Under the pieces are notes generated by a model, which was not told where the DNA came from, ran no database searches, and saw nothing but the letters and a program-made list of their open reading frames with translations. DNA of 64,000 bases from Streptomyces sp. Je 1-369 (GTDB lineage Bacteria; Actinomycetota; Actinomycetes; Streptomycetales; Streptomycetaceae), in assembly GCF_026810505.1 (NCBI RefSeq), contig NZ_CP101750.1, positions 5,017,501 to 5,081,500 of the forward strand, in the 5' to 3' direction. Each line of letters opens with the position of its first letter. Position 1 is the first letter of the stretch. Of this stretch, positions 44,038 to 52,377 are shown piece by piece. The translations under genes were made by a program, and so were the position numbers.

Positions 44038-44047
44038 TGGGGATGGA

Positions 44048-45268
44048 ATGCGCGACATCAGCCGCAGGGGAATGCTCGGACTCGGAGCCGGTACGGCCGC
44101 CGCTTTCGGGCTCGCGGCATGCGGCTCCGGGGGCGGCGGCGATTCGTCGGGGCCCGCGGGAAAGGCCGGGGACGAGCCGGGCGGCGCGAACAAGCAGCCG
44201 GCCAAGCCGATCGGTGACGGCTCGACCTCGTACACCGGCAAGCAGCCCCACCAGCCGGGCAAGCCGGTTCCGCTGAAGCCGGGCGAGACGCCGCCGCAGT
44301 TCGTGATCTTCTCCTGGGACGGTGCGGGCGAAGTGGGGAACGGTCTGTTCCCGCGCTTTTTGAAGCTCGCCAAGGAGCACGACGCGCACATGACGTTCTT
44401 CCTCTCGGGGCTTTATCTGCTCCCGGAATCGAAGAAGCGGATGTACCGTCCGCCGAACAACGGAGTCGGCGCATCCGACATCGGTTATCTCACCGACGGT
44501 CACATCAAGGACACACTGAAGTACGTTCGTGAGGCATGGCTCGACGGCCATGAAATCGGCACGCACTTCAACGGGCACTTCTGCGCGGGCACGGGAACGG
44601 TCGCCAACTGGACGCCCGCGCAGTGGCAGGACGAGATCGACCAGGCCAAGTCCTTTGTCAAGAAGTGGCGTACGAACACGGGTTGGACCGATCTGCCTTC
44701 GCTGCCCTTCGACTACGACAAGGAACTCGTCGGCGGCCGCACCCCGTGTCTGCTCGGCCAGGACAACCTGCTGCCGACGGCGAAGAAGCTCGGCTGGCGC
44801 TACGACGCGTCCTCGCCCGGCGGCCGCCAGCGCTGGCCGCAGAAGAAGATGGGCATCTGGGACCTGCCGCTGCAGGCCGTGCCCTTCCCCGGGCACTCCT
44901 TCGAGGTCCTGTCGATGGACTACAACATCCTCGCCAACCAGTCGAAGAACTCCACGAAGGCTCCCTCGTACAACTACCCGGGCTGGCGCAAGCAGGCCAC
45001 GGAGGCGTACATATCCGGCTTCAAGCGGGCCTACGAGTCCAACCGTGCGCCGTTCTTCATCGGCAACCACTTCGAGGAGTGGAACGGCGGCATTTACATG
45101 GACGCCGTGGAGGAGGCCCTGAAGCACATCGCGGGCAAGAAGGACGTGCGCCTCGTCTCGTTCCGCCAGTTCGTCGACTGGCTCGACGTACAGGACCCGA
45201 AGATCCTCACCAAGCTCCAGGGCCTCGAGGTCGGCCAGCAGCCGGCGGGCGGCTGGAAGAGCCTCTGA
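44048..45268 (+). CDS. polysaccharide deacetylase-like lipoprotein with Tat signal
   Basis: About 406 residues. The N-terminus has a twin-arginine-type motif (SRRGMLGLG, Arg6-Arg7) followed by a lipobox GLAAC with Cys25, so it is an exported lipoprotein. The domain from about residue 80 (PQFVIFSWDGAGEVGNGLFP, DAHMTFFLSGLYLL, DGHEIGTHFNGHFCAG) has the NodB fold: an Asp in SWDGAG and the His pair in GTHFNGH as metal ligands. It should remove acyl groups from a wall or surface polysaccharide. It precedes the cytochrome c maturation genes but has its own leader. Confidence 0.82.
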   Translation: MRDISRRGMLGLGAGTAAAFGLAACGSGGGGDSSGPAGKAGDEPGGANKQPAKPIGDGSTSYTGKQPHQPGKPVPLKPGETPPQFVIFSWDGAGEVGNGLFPRFLKLAKEHDAHMTFFLSGLYLLPESKKRMYRPPNNGVGASDIGYLTDGHIKDTLKYVREAWLDGHEIGTHFNGHFCAGTGTVANWTPAQWQDEIDQAKSFVKKWRTNTGWTDLPSLPFDYDKELVGGRTPCLLGQDNLLPTAKKLGWRYDASSPGGRQRWPQKKMGIWDLPLQAVPFPGHSFEVLSMDYNILANQSKNSTKAPSYNYPGWRKQATEAYISGFKRAYESNRAPFFIGNHFEEWNGGIYMDAVEEALKHIAGKKDVRLVSFRQFVDWLDVQDPKILTKLQGLEVGQQPAGGWKSL

Positions 45269-45357
45269 GACGGGCCCCCGGTCCGCTCTGAAGAGGGGAC
45301 TTCGTTCGGTGGAGGGGGTGCGGAAGATCCACGAAATGGACATGCGAAACTTTTCAC

Positions 45358-45993
45358 ATGAGTGTCGCCTGCCGCGCCCCACACCGCACCGATAGCAGCA
45401 ATCACCGCCGCAGCCGCGCCGCCCTGCTCGCCGCAGGTGCCGTCGTCGCCGCGCTGACACTGTCCGCTTGCGGCTCCGGCGGCACGTCGGGGGGTTCCGG
45501 CAACACCAACTTCGTCGCCGGGTCCGACGGCATCGCCACCGTCAAGAAGGCGGACCGCAAGGCGAACCCGTCGCTCGACGGCGAGACCCTCGACGGCAAG
45601 AAGCTGAACATCGCCGAGGACTACAAGGGCAAGGTCGTCGTCATCAACGTCTGGGGCTCCTGGTGCGCCCCGTGCCGGGCCGAGGCGCCGAACTTCGTGA
45701 AGGTCGCCGCGGAGACGAAGGACAAGGGCGTCGAGTTCGTCGGGATCAACACGCGTGACCCCGAGCGGGGCCCGGCGATCCAGTTCGAGAAGGAACACAA
45801 GGTTCCCTACCCGAGCCTGCACGACCCGAGCGGCAAGCTGATGCTGCGCTTCCCCAAGGGCTCGCTCAACCCGAACTTCATCCCCTCCACGCTCGTCGTC
45901 GACCGGGACGGGAAGATCGCGGCCCGCTCGCAGCAGCCACTGGACGAAGAGAAGCTGCGGAAGATGATCGACCCCGTGCTCGCGGAGAAGTGA
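45358..45993 (+). CDS. resA: ResA/TlpA-type thiol-disulfide lipoprotein
   Basis: A 211-residue lipoprotein thioredoxin. The lipobox is TLSAC near residue 38. The redox motif WGSWCAPCRAEAPNF holds Cys103 and Cys106. VGINTRDPERGPAIQFEKEH and the cis-proline region LNPNFIPSTLVVDRDGKI are family features. It reduces apocytochrome c cysteines outside the membrane, taking electrons from CcdA, whose start codon overlaps its stop. No good ribosome binding site precedes the ATG, so translation may be leaderless or start slightly downstream. Confidence 0.92.
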   Translation: MSVACRAPHRTDSSNHRRSRAALLAAGAVVAALTLSACGSGGTSGGSGNTNFVAGSDGIATVKKADRKANPSLDGETLDGKKLNIAEDYKGKVVVINVWGSWCAPCRAEAPNFVKVAAETKDKGVEFVGINTRDPERGPAIQFEKEHKVPYPSLHDPSGKLMLRFPKGSLNPNFIPSTLVVDRDGKIAARSQQPLDEEKLRKMIDPVLAEK

Positions 45994-46757
45994 TGTCGAC
46001 GCTCGCGGCCTTCACCGGACCGAACCAGACCGTGATGAGCGGAGCCCTGCTCCTCGCGATCCCGGTCGCCCTGCTCGGCGGACTCGTCTCCTTCTTCTCG
46101 CCCTGCGTCCTGCCGCTCGTCCCCGGCTACCTGTCGTACGTCACCGGCGTCAGCGGCCAGGACCTCGGCGAGGCGAAGCGCGGCCGGATGGCCGCGGGCG
46201 CCGGACTGTTCGTCGCGGGATTCACCGTCGTCTTCGTGTCGGCCACCGTCTTCTTCGGGGCGCTCGGGCGCACGCTCAAGGAGCATCAGAGCGCCGTCAA
46301 CACGACGCTCGGCGTGGTGATGATCGTGCTCGGCCTCTTCTTCATGGGGCTCATGCCGTGGCTCACACAGCGCGAGTTCCGCTTCCACAAGCGGCCCGCC
46401 GTCGGGCTGGCCGGCGCACCGATAGTGGGTGCCCTCTTCGCCGTCGGCTGGACGCCGTGCATCGGCCCGACCCTCGCCTCGGTCGTCGCCCTCTCCGCCG
46501 AGGACGCCAACCCGCAACGCGGTGCCATCCTCGGTGTCGCGTACTCTCTGGGGCTCGGCATCCCGTTCATCCTCGCCGCGGTCGCCTTCCGCAAGACGCT
46601 CGGCGCGTTCGGCTGGGTGAAGCGGCACTACGTCTGGGTGATGCGCATCGGCGGCATCATGATGATCGCGACCGGCCTCCTCCTCGTCACCGGTGTGTGG
46701 GACAGCATGGTGCAGGAAATGCAGGTCTGGACCAGCAGCTACACCCCGGGGATCTGA
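45993..46757 (+). CDS. ccdA: CcdA-type cytochrome c biogenesis membrane protein
   Basis: A 254-residue protein with six membrane segments. The two redox cysteines lie in FFSPCVLPLVPGYLSYVTG and GWTPCIGPTLASV, as in CcdA/DsbD. It carries reducing equivalents from cytoplasmic thioredoxin to ResA. ATG 45993 overlaps the resA stop codon (TGATG); an in-frame GTG lies directly before it. Three bases separate its end from resB. Confidence 0.94.
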   Translation: MSTLAAFTGPNQTVMSGALLLAIPVALLGGLVSFFSPCVLPLVPGYLSYVTGVSGQDLGEAKRGRMAAGAGLFVAGFTVVFVSATVFFGALGRTLKEHQSAVNTTLGVVMIVLGLFFMGLMPWLTQREFRFHKRPAVGLAGAPIVGALFAVGWTPCIGPTLASVVALSAEDANPQRGAILGVAYSLGLGIPFILAAVAFRKTLGAFGWVKRHYVWVMRIGGIMMIATGLLLVTGVWDSMVQEMQVWTSSYTPGI

Positions 46758-46760
46758 TTC

Positions 46761-48542
46761 ATGAGTAAGACAGAAGCTCCTGAAGGAACGTCCGAAGCCC
46801 GCGAGGGCACGGACGGGTCCCGCGAGGACGGCGACCTCGGTGCCGCGGGCGCCAGACTGTCGACCGCTCCACGGGACCGGGACGACGCCCCCAACCTGCC
46901 GCGCCTCGGCCCCATCGGCTGGATCCGCTGGTTCTGGCGGCAGCTCACCTCGATGCGCGTCGCGCTGATCCTGCTCCTGCTGCTCTCCCTCGGCGCGATC
47001 CCGGGCTCCCTGATCCCGCAGAACAACGTCGACGAGCTCAAGGTCCAGGACTTCATGGACCGGCACACGACGCTGGGCCCGCTCTACGACAAGCTGCAGC
47101 TCTTCGATGTCTACAGCTCGGTGTGGTTCTCCGCGATCTACATCCTGCTGTTCGTCTCCCTCATCGGCTGCATCGTGCCCCGCACCTGGCAGTTCGTCGG
47201 CCAGCTCCGCGGCCGCCCGCCGGGCGCCCCCAAGAAGCTGACCCGGCTGCCCGCCTACACGACGTGGCGCACCGACGCCGAGCCCGAGCAGGTGCACGAC
47301 GCCGCGCTCGCGATGCTCAAGCAGCGCCGCTTCCGCGCGCACACCGCGGGCTCCGGCGCGGGCAGCTCCGTCGCCGCCGAGAAGGGCTACCTGCGCGAGG
47401 CCGGCAACCTGCTCTTCCACATCGCGCTGATCGTGATGCTCGTCGCGTTCGCCGCCGGACAGCTCTTCAAGTCCGAGGGCGGCAAGCTGGTCATGGAGGG
47501 CGACGGCTTCGCCAACACCCTCAGCCAGTACGACGACTTCAAGTCCGGCAGCCTCTACGACTCCGACGACCTGGCGCCCTTCAGCTTCACGCTCGACAAG
47601 TTCGTGGGGACGTACCAGGAGTCGGGGCCCAACCGCGGCACGGCCCGCACCTACCGCGCGGACGTCACCTACAGCGAAGGCGCCGACGGCCCCGAGAAGA
47701 AGAAGTCCATCGAGGTCAACGAGCCGCTGGAGGTCGACGGCTCGAAGGTCTACCTGATCGGCCACGGCTTCGCCCCCGCCGTCACCGTCCGGGACGGCAA
47801 GGGCAAGGTCGTCTACCGGGCGTCCGTACCGGTCCTTCCCATCGACCAGAACGGCACCTCGACCGGCGCCATCAAGGTCATGGACGGCTACCGCGACAAG
47901 AACGGCAAGTCCGACCAGCTCGGCTTCAACGCCTTCTTCGTGCCGACCTTCGCGGGCGCCGGCAAGGGCCAGATGTTCTCGCAGTTCCCCGCCGCGAACT
48001 ACCCGGTCCTCGCCCTGTCCGCCTACCACGGCAGCCTCGGCGTGGACGCCGGTGTCCCGCAGAACGTGTACCAGCTGGACACCCGCAAGATGACGAAGTT
48101 CAAGGACGCCAAGGGCGAGCTGCTCAAGCAGCGGCTGCGCCCCGGCGAGACCATGAAGCTCCCCGACGGCGCCGGCTCGATCACCTTCGAGAAGGACCTC
48201 AAGGAGTGGGCGACCTTCCAGATCTCCCAGCAGCCCGGCACCGGGTGGGCGCTGGGCGGCGCCATCGCCGCCGTCGCCGGTCTCGCGGGGTCCCTGTTCA
48301 TCCAGCGCCGCCGCGTCTGGGTGCGGGCGGTCAAGGGCGCCGACGGCGTCACCGTCGTCGAGATGGCGGGCCTCGGCCGCAGCGAGTCCGCCAAGGTCCC
48401 CGAAGAGCTTGCCCAGCTCGCCGCCCACCTGCACGATCAGGCGCCCACCGCGCCCGAACAGGACCCGGACGCGGAAGCCACCTCCGGCTCCGACGCCGCA
48501 ACCGACCCCGATGTCGTACCTGCCGAAGGGGCTGAGAAGTGA
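46761..48542 (+). CDS. resB: ResB, cytochrome c synthase subunit (system II)
   Basis: A 593-residue protein. After a polar N-terminus, membrane segments lie at about 65-90, 115-140 and 210-230, followed by a large outer domain (about 235-490) and a last membrane segment near 500-520 (GWALGGAIAAVAGLAGSLFI). LTSMRVALILLLLLSLGAIP is the characteristic start. With CcsB it attaches heme to apocytochrome c outside the membrane. It overlaps ccsB by four bases. Confidence 0.94.
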   Translation: MSKTEAPEGTSEAREGTDGSREDGDLGAAGARLSTAPRDRDDAPNLPRLGPIGWIRWFWRQLTSMRVALILLLLLSLGAIPGSLIPQNNVDELKVQDFMDRHTTLGPLYDKLQLFDVYSSVWFSAIYILLFVSLIGCIVPRTWQFVGQLRGRPPGAPKKLTRLPAYTTWRTDAEPEQVHDAALAMLKQRRFRAHTAGSGAGSSVAAEKGYLREAGNLLFHIALIVMLVAFAAGQLFKSEGGKLVMEGDGFANTLSQYDDFKSGSLYDSDDLAPFSFTLDKFVGTYQESGPNRGTARTYRADVTYSEGADGPEKKKSIEVNEPLEVDGSKVYLIGHGFAPAVTVRDGKGKVVYRASVPVLPIDQNGTSTGAIKVMDGYRDKNGKSDQLGFNAFFVPTFAGAGKGQMFSQFPAANYPVLALSAYHGSLGVDAGVPQNVYQLDTRKMTKFKDAKGELLKQRLRPGETMKLPDGAGSITFEKDLKEWATFQISQQPGTGWALGGAIAAVAGLAGSLFIQRRRVWVRAVKGADGVTVVEMAGLGRSESAKVPEELAQLAAHLHDQAPTAPEQDPDAEATSGSDAATDPDVVPAEGAEK

Positions 48543-49636
48543 ATCTCGCCACCACCCTGGCCGCCGAGCCCAACGAGAACCTCGCGCACATCAGCAACGT
48601 GTTGATCTACTCCGCGATGGCCGTCTACCTCCTGGCGTTCTTCGCGCACATGGCGGAGTGGCTCTTCGGCAGCCGCAGCAAGGTCGCCCGCACGGCGGCG
48701 GCGCTCACGCCGGGCAGCAAGACGGTTGCCGCGGCCGCGCCCGCCGTCACCACCCAGGCCCAGGGCGGCACCGCCACCCTGGAACGCCCCAAGGTCGTCA
48801 CCCGTTCCGTGGCCGGCACCCGTGACGTGCCCGACGGGCCCGGCGCCTCCGGCGGCGACGAGAAGGGCGACCTCTACGGCCGCATCGCCGTCTCCCTCAC
48901 GGTCCTCGCGTTCCTGCTCGAGTTCGGCGGCGTGCTCACCCGCGCCCTGTCGGTGGAGCGCGCGCCGTGGGGCAACATGTACGAGTTCAGCATCACCTTC
49001 TCCACCGTGGCCGTCGCCGTGTACCTGGTGCTGCTCGCGCTGAAGAAGAACATCGCCTGGCTCGGCCTCCCGCTGGTCACGACGGTCCTGCTCGACCTCG
49101 GTCTCGCCGTCACCGTCCTGTACACCGACAGCGACCAGCTGGTGCCCGCGCTGCACTCGTACTGGCTGTGGATCCACGTCTCCACCGCGATCTTCTGCGG
49201 TGCCGTCTTCTACGTCGGCGGCGTCGGCACGTTCCTCTACCTCTTCCGCGACAGCTATGAGACGAAGCTCGCGAGCGGCGGGCAGCCCGGCAAGTTCGCC
49301 ACCTCCGTCCTGGAGCGGCTCCCCTCGGCGGCCTCGCTCGACAAGTTCTCGTACCGCCTGAACGCCGCGATCTTCCCGCTGTGGACGTTCACGATCATCG
49401 CGGGCGCGATCTGGGCGGGCGACGCGTGGGGCCGCTACTGGGGCTGGGACCCCAAGGAGGTCTGGTCCTTCATCACGTGGGTCGCCTACGCCGGTTACCT
49501 GCACGCCCGCGCCACGGCGGGCTGGAAGGGCCGCAAGGCCGCCTACCTGGCCCTCATCGCCTTCGGCTGCTGGCTGTTCAACTACTACGGCGTGAACATC
49601 TTCGTCACCGGCAAGCACTCGTACGCCGGGGTCTGA
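48539..49636 (+). CDS. ccsB: CcsB/ResC, heme-handling cytochrome c synthase subunit
   Basis: A 365-residue protein with about eight membrane segments. The tryptophan-rich WWD-type signature is WGRYWGWDPKEVWSFITWVA, and the conserved histidine regions are LHSYWLWIHVSTAI and YLHARAT. A Gly/Ala/Thr-rich loop follows the first segment. It exports and presents heme to the ResB partner. It is the last gene of the operon, followed by a strong terminator. Confidence 0.95.
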   Translation: MNLATTLAAEPNENLAHISNVLIYSAMAVYLLAFFAHMAEWLFGSRSKVARTAAALTPGSKTVAAAAPAVTTQAQGGTATLERPKVVTRSVAGTRDVPDGPGASGGDEKGDLYGRIAVSLTVLAFLLEFGGVLTRALSVERAPWGNMYEFSITFSTVAVAVYLVLLALKKNIAWLGLPLVTTVLLDLGLAVTVLYTDSDQLVPALHSYWLWIHVSTAIFCGAVFYVGGVGTFLYLFRDSYETKLASGGQPGKFATSVLERLPSAASLDKFSYRLNAAIFPLWTFTIIAGAIWAGDAWGRYWGWDPKEVWSFITWVAYAGYLHARATAGWKGRKAAYLALIAFGCWLFNYYGVNIFVTGKHSYAGV

Positions 49637-49651
49637 GCGACGCACCTTCAC

Positions 49652-49695
49652 AAGAAGCCGGTTCCCGTGACCCAGGTCACGGGAACCGGCTTCTT
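49652..49695 (+). terminator. terminator of the resA-ccdA-resB-ccsB operon
   Basis: A perfect 21-bp stem (AAGAAGCCGGTTCCCGTGAC plus C, loop CA) ends in TTCTTCCGTT, 15 bases after the ccsB stop codon. Its right arm contains the GGAACC that starts the candidate sigma-gene promoter. Confidence 0.93.
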
Positions 49696-49712
49696 CCGTT
49701 CGGACAGGTAAG
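49682..49712 (+). promoter_or_regulatory. candidate ECF promoter before the sigma gene (element 1)
   Basis: GGAACC (49682-49687) is followed after 13 bases by CGGACAGGTAAG (49701-49712), six bases before the GTG start. GGAAC is the typical -35 of ECF sigma factors. The same 12-mer with an upstream GGAACC recurs at 50275-50304. Confidence 0.5.
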
Positions 49713-49717
49713 GGGGC

Positions 49718-50353
49718 GTGGAGACGAATCAGGGGGAACTTCAGGCACGTCACAGAGCGCTGCGCGTCCGCATCAGGGACGGGGACGCCGTCGCCTTCGG
49801 CGAGCTCTTCGACGCGTACGCACGCTCCGTCTACAACCACGCCTACCGCCTGACGGGCGACTGGTCGTCCGCCGAGGACATCGTGTCCCTGACCTTCCTC
49901 GACGCGTGGCGGCTGCGCGGCCGGATCGACGCGGACGGCGGGTCGCTGCGGCCCTGGCTGCTCGGCGTCGCCACGAACGTCACCCGCAACACCCGCAGGG
50001 CCGCCCGTCGGCACGCGGCCGCCGTGGCACGCCTTCCGCGCGACGAGGTGGTCGCCGACTTCGCCGACGAGCTCGCCGGGCGCATCGACGACGAGGAGCA
50101 GCTCGCCCTCGTCCGCACGGCTCTGGCGGAGCTGCGCCGCGCCGAGCGCGAGGTGCTCGCGCTGTGCGTCTGGTCGGGGCTCGACTACGTGTCGGCGGCG
50201 GCCGCGCTCGGCATCCCCGTCGGCACGGTGCGCTCCCGTCTCTCCCGGGCCCGGGCGAAACTCGCAAAAGCCTTGGAACCTCCCAAGAGGCGCGGACAGG
50301 TAAGAGGTGACCGCACCACGGCGGTCAGGCCCATCAAGGAGGGAAACCGATGA
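49718..50353 (+). CDS. ECF-family RNA polymerase sigma factor
   Basis: A 211-residue sigma-70 family protein with regions 2 and 4 only. Region 2 is AFGELFDAYARSVYNHAYRL and SSAEDIVSLTFLDAWRLRGR. Region 4 is LRRAEREVLALCVWSGLDYV followed by IPVGTVRSRLSRARAKLAKA. The GTG start has AGGTAAGGGGG directly upstream. It overlaps by four bases with a membrane protein gene, the usual place of an ECF regulator. Confidence 0.92.
   Translation: METNQGELQARHRALRVRIRDGDAVAFGELFDAYARSVYNHAYRLTGDWSSAEDIVSLTFLDAWRLRGRIDADGGSLRPWLLGVATNVTRNTRRAARRHAAAVARLPRDEVVADFADELAGRIDDEEQLALVRTALAELRRAEREVLALCVWSGLDYVSAAAALGIPVGTVRSRLSRARAKLAKALEPPKRRGQVRGDRTTAVRPIKEGNR
50275..50304 (+). promoter_or_regulatory. second copy of the sigma-linked element (element 2)
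   Basis: GGAACC (50275-50280) is followed after 12 bases by CGGACAGGTAAG (50293-50304), inside the 3' end of the sigma gene and 46 bases before the start of the partner gene. It shares the exact 12-mer with element 1. Confidence 0.5.
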
Positions 50354-51285
50354 ACGAGCTTCCCGAGCGCGACCTTCCGCCGGGCCGTCATCACCTGCTC
50401 AAGGAGCACCTGTTGACCGAGATCCGGCAGGAACAGAAAGACCAGAAGCGGAACGAGAAGCGGGCCAAGTCGTGGTTCCGCCCCGCGCTCCTCGCGGGAG
50501 CGGTCGCCGCGACGGTCGTGGCGGGCGTCCTGGTCGCCTCGCCGTTCGGCGACCGTGCGGCGCAGGCGGGCCCGCCGTCGAAGGAGACGGTGCGGATGCT
50601 GGAGGAGATCGCGGCGGCGGCGAAGGCGCAGCCTGCGCAGAAGGGGGTCCGGGACGACCAGTACGTCTACATCAAGAGCAAGGCCGGCTACATGGCGACC
50701 ACGGTGTCGAAGGACGGCGAGAAGTCGGAGATCGAACCCGTCCGCCCCCGGGAGGTCTGGCAGTCCGTCGACGGCCTGCACGACGAGATGCTCCACGAGC
50801 CGGACGGCGGCTTCCAGTACGAGCGCATGGAAGCCGACCCCCCTCTGGTCGAGGGGGACGATCACTACCGCAGCCTGCAGAAGCTGCCGACCGACCCGGT
50901 CAACATGCTCGACTGGCTGCACAAGGTCAGCGACGGCGGCGAGAGCGAGGACCAGAACACGTTCGTGCTGGTCGGCGACCTCTCGTACGAGTCGTTGATG
51001 CCGCCCGAGCAGGCCGCGGCCCTGTACCTGGCCGCCTCGAAGATTCCCGGCGTCGAGCTGGTCGAGGACGCGGTGGACGCCGAGGGGCGGCACGGCGTCG
51101 CCATCGCCCGTGAGGACGACGGCATCCGGCAGGAGCTGATCTTCGACAAGAAGACCAAGCAGTTCCTCGGCGAGCGGGAGGTCGCCGTCGAGGATCTGCC
51201 CACCGGGTTCAAGAAGGGGACCGTGGTCGGCCGCAGCGCCATCCTGGAGCGCACCGTCGTCGACAAGCTGGGCGAGCGCCCATGA
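50350..51285 (+). CDS. CU044_5270-like membrane protein, partner of the ECF sigma factor
   Basis: A 311-residue single-pass protein. A charged cytoplasmic N-terminus of about 43 residues (HHLLKEHLLTEIRQEQKDQK) is followed by a membrane segment at 44-64 (FRPALLAGAVAATVVAGVLV) and an outer domain of about 240 residues. It resembles the CU044_5270 family found behind ECF sigma genes, for which an anti-sigma role is suspected. It overlaps the sigma gene by four bases (ATGA). Confidence 0.78.
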   Translation: MNELPERDLPPGRHHLLKEHLLTEIRQEQKDQKRNEKRAKSWFRPALLAGAVAATVVAGVLVASPFGDRAAQAGPPSKETVRMLEEIAAAAKAQPAQKGVRDDQYVYIKSKAGYMATTVSKDGEKSEIEPVRPREVWQSVDGLHDEMLHEPDGGFQYERMEADPPLVEGDDHYRSLQKLPTDPVNMLDWLHKVSDGGESEDQNTFVLVGDLSYESLMPPEQAAALYLAASKIPGVELVEDAVDAEGRHGVAIAREDDGIRQELIFDKKTKQFLGEREVAVEDLPTGFKKGTVVGRSAILERTVVDKLGERP

Positions 51286-51313
51286 GTGCACCCATGTCAG
51301 GAGTGCGCGACGG

Positions 51314-52261
51314 CTACTCCACGGTGATCGCGTCCAACTGCCCCCGCAGGTACACGTGCGAGTCGACGCCCCGTACGTCCGTGCCCGGGTCGCACTCGTA
51401 GAAGTACACGAGTGACATCAGCTCCTCGGCGGGCAGGTCGGCGGGCGGCGGCAGCACGCGGTGGCGGCCCGACTGCCAGCGGCCGCCGGACCAACGTGCC
51501 ATCAGATCCCCGATGTTGACCGTGAACGCCTCCGGGTCGAACGGCGCGTCCTGCCAGCCGTCGTCGTCCGTGAAGACCTGGAGGCCGCCCCGGCCCGCCT
51601 GCCGGTCGAGGACCGTGACCGTGCCGAAGTCCGTGTGCGGGCCGATGCGGAACTGGCCCGGCTCCGGCTCGCCCACGGTCTCGCGGCCCGGATACCAGTT
51701 GATGTTGAAGCCCCACGTGGGGTGCCCGGTGTGGCGCGTGAAGAAGTCCTCGGGCTCGCCGAGGGCCACGCCGAGGAGTTCGAGGAGGCGGTCCGAGAGC
51801 GACCGCATCTCGCGCAGGTACGTGGTCACCAGGGCCCGCAGCTCCGGCGTCTCCTCCGGCCACGTGTTCGCCGCGAACCACTCCGCGTCGACCGCCGCGT
51901 CACCCGTCGGCTCGTCGGCGGCGAAGGACAGCGACTCCTTGAGGTCAGGGGGAGCGGCCGTGCCCTCCGCGTAGCTGTTCGCCTCGGCGCCGGGGCCCAG
52001 CCAGCCGCGGTCGCCGACCTTCACCGCGTACGGCCGCTTGGCCCGCTCGGGGAGACGGAAGAAGCCGCGCGCCGACGACCGGATCGCCGCGCGCAGCGCC
52101 GGGTCGACGCCGTGCCCGGTCACCAGGAGGAACCCGGCGCTGCGCAGCGCCTCGTCGACGGTCCGTGCCGTCCGCGCGCGGGCCTCGGGATCGCCGGAGA
52201 GCCAGGGCCGCAGATCGACGGTCGGGATGCGGGACGCGCTGTGCGCCGGTGCGCTGGTCAT
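51314..52261 (-). CDS. 2-oxoglutarate/Fe(II) dioxygenase, isopenicillin N synthase-like
   Basis: About 315 residues. The N-terminal DIOX_N region starts IPTVDLRPWLSG and includes LRSAGFLLVTGHGVDPAL. The catalytic part has IGPHTDFGTVTVLDRQAGRG (Fe ligands His and Asp) and GRWQSGRHRVLPPP (third His). Plant-type and antibiotic dioxygenases share this layout; its substrate is unknown. ATG 52261 is chosen by N-terminal fit; ATG 52270 is also possible. It is convergent with the CU044_5270-like gene, 28 bases away. Confidence 0.86.
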   Translation of the reverse strand: MTSAPAHSASRIPTVDLRPWLSGDPEARARTARTVDEALRSAGFLLVTGHGVDPALRAAIRSSARGFFRLPERAKRPYAVKVGDRGWLGPGAEANSYAEGTAAPPDLKESLSFAADEPTGDAAVDAEWFAANTWPEETPELRALVTTYLREMRSLSDRLLELLGVALGEPEDFFTRHTGHPTWGFNINWYPGRETVGEPEPGQFRIGPHTDFGTVTVLDRQAGRGGLQVFTDDDGWQDAPFDPEAFTVNIGDLMARWSGGRWQSGRHRVLPPPADLPAEELMSLVYFYECDPGTDVRGVDSHVYLRGQLDAITVE

Positions 52262-52377
52262 GTCTCCCATCGTGCCCGTCCGGGGCCCCTGTCAGGCCTC
52301 ATCGACGCCGCCGATGGAGCCATCGGAAGGACGCCTCACTGGCGCGTGGACCAGCACATACGCCCGCTCGTAGCTTC

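Noticed and set aside
45807..48434. Open frame of 875 codons opposite resA-ccdA-resB
   Set aside because: It is composed of Gly/Glu/Arg/His shadow sequence; the plus-strand genes are certain.
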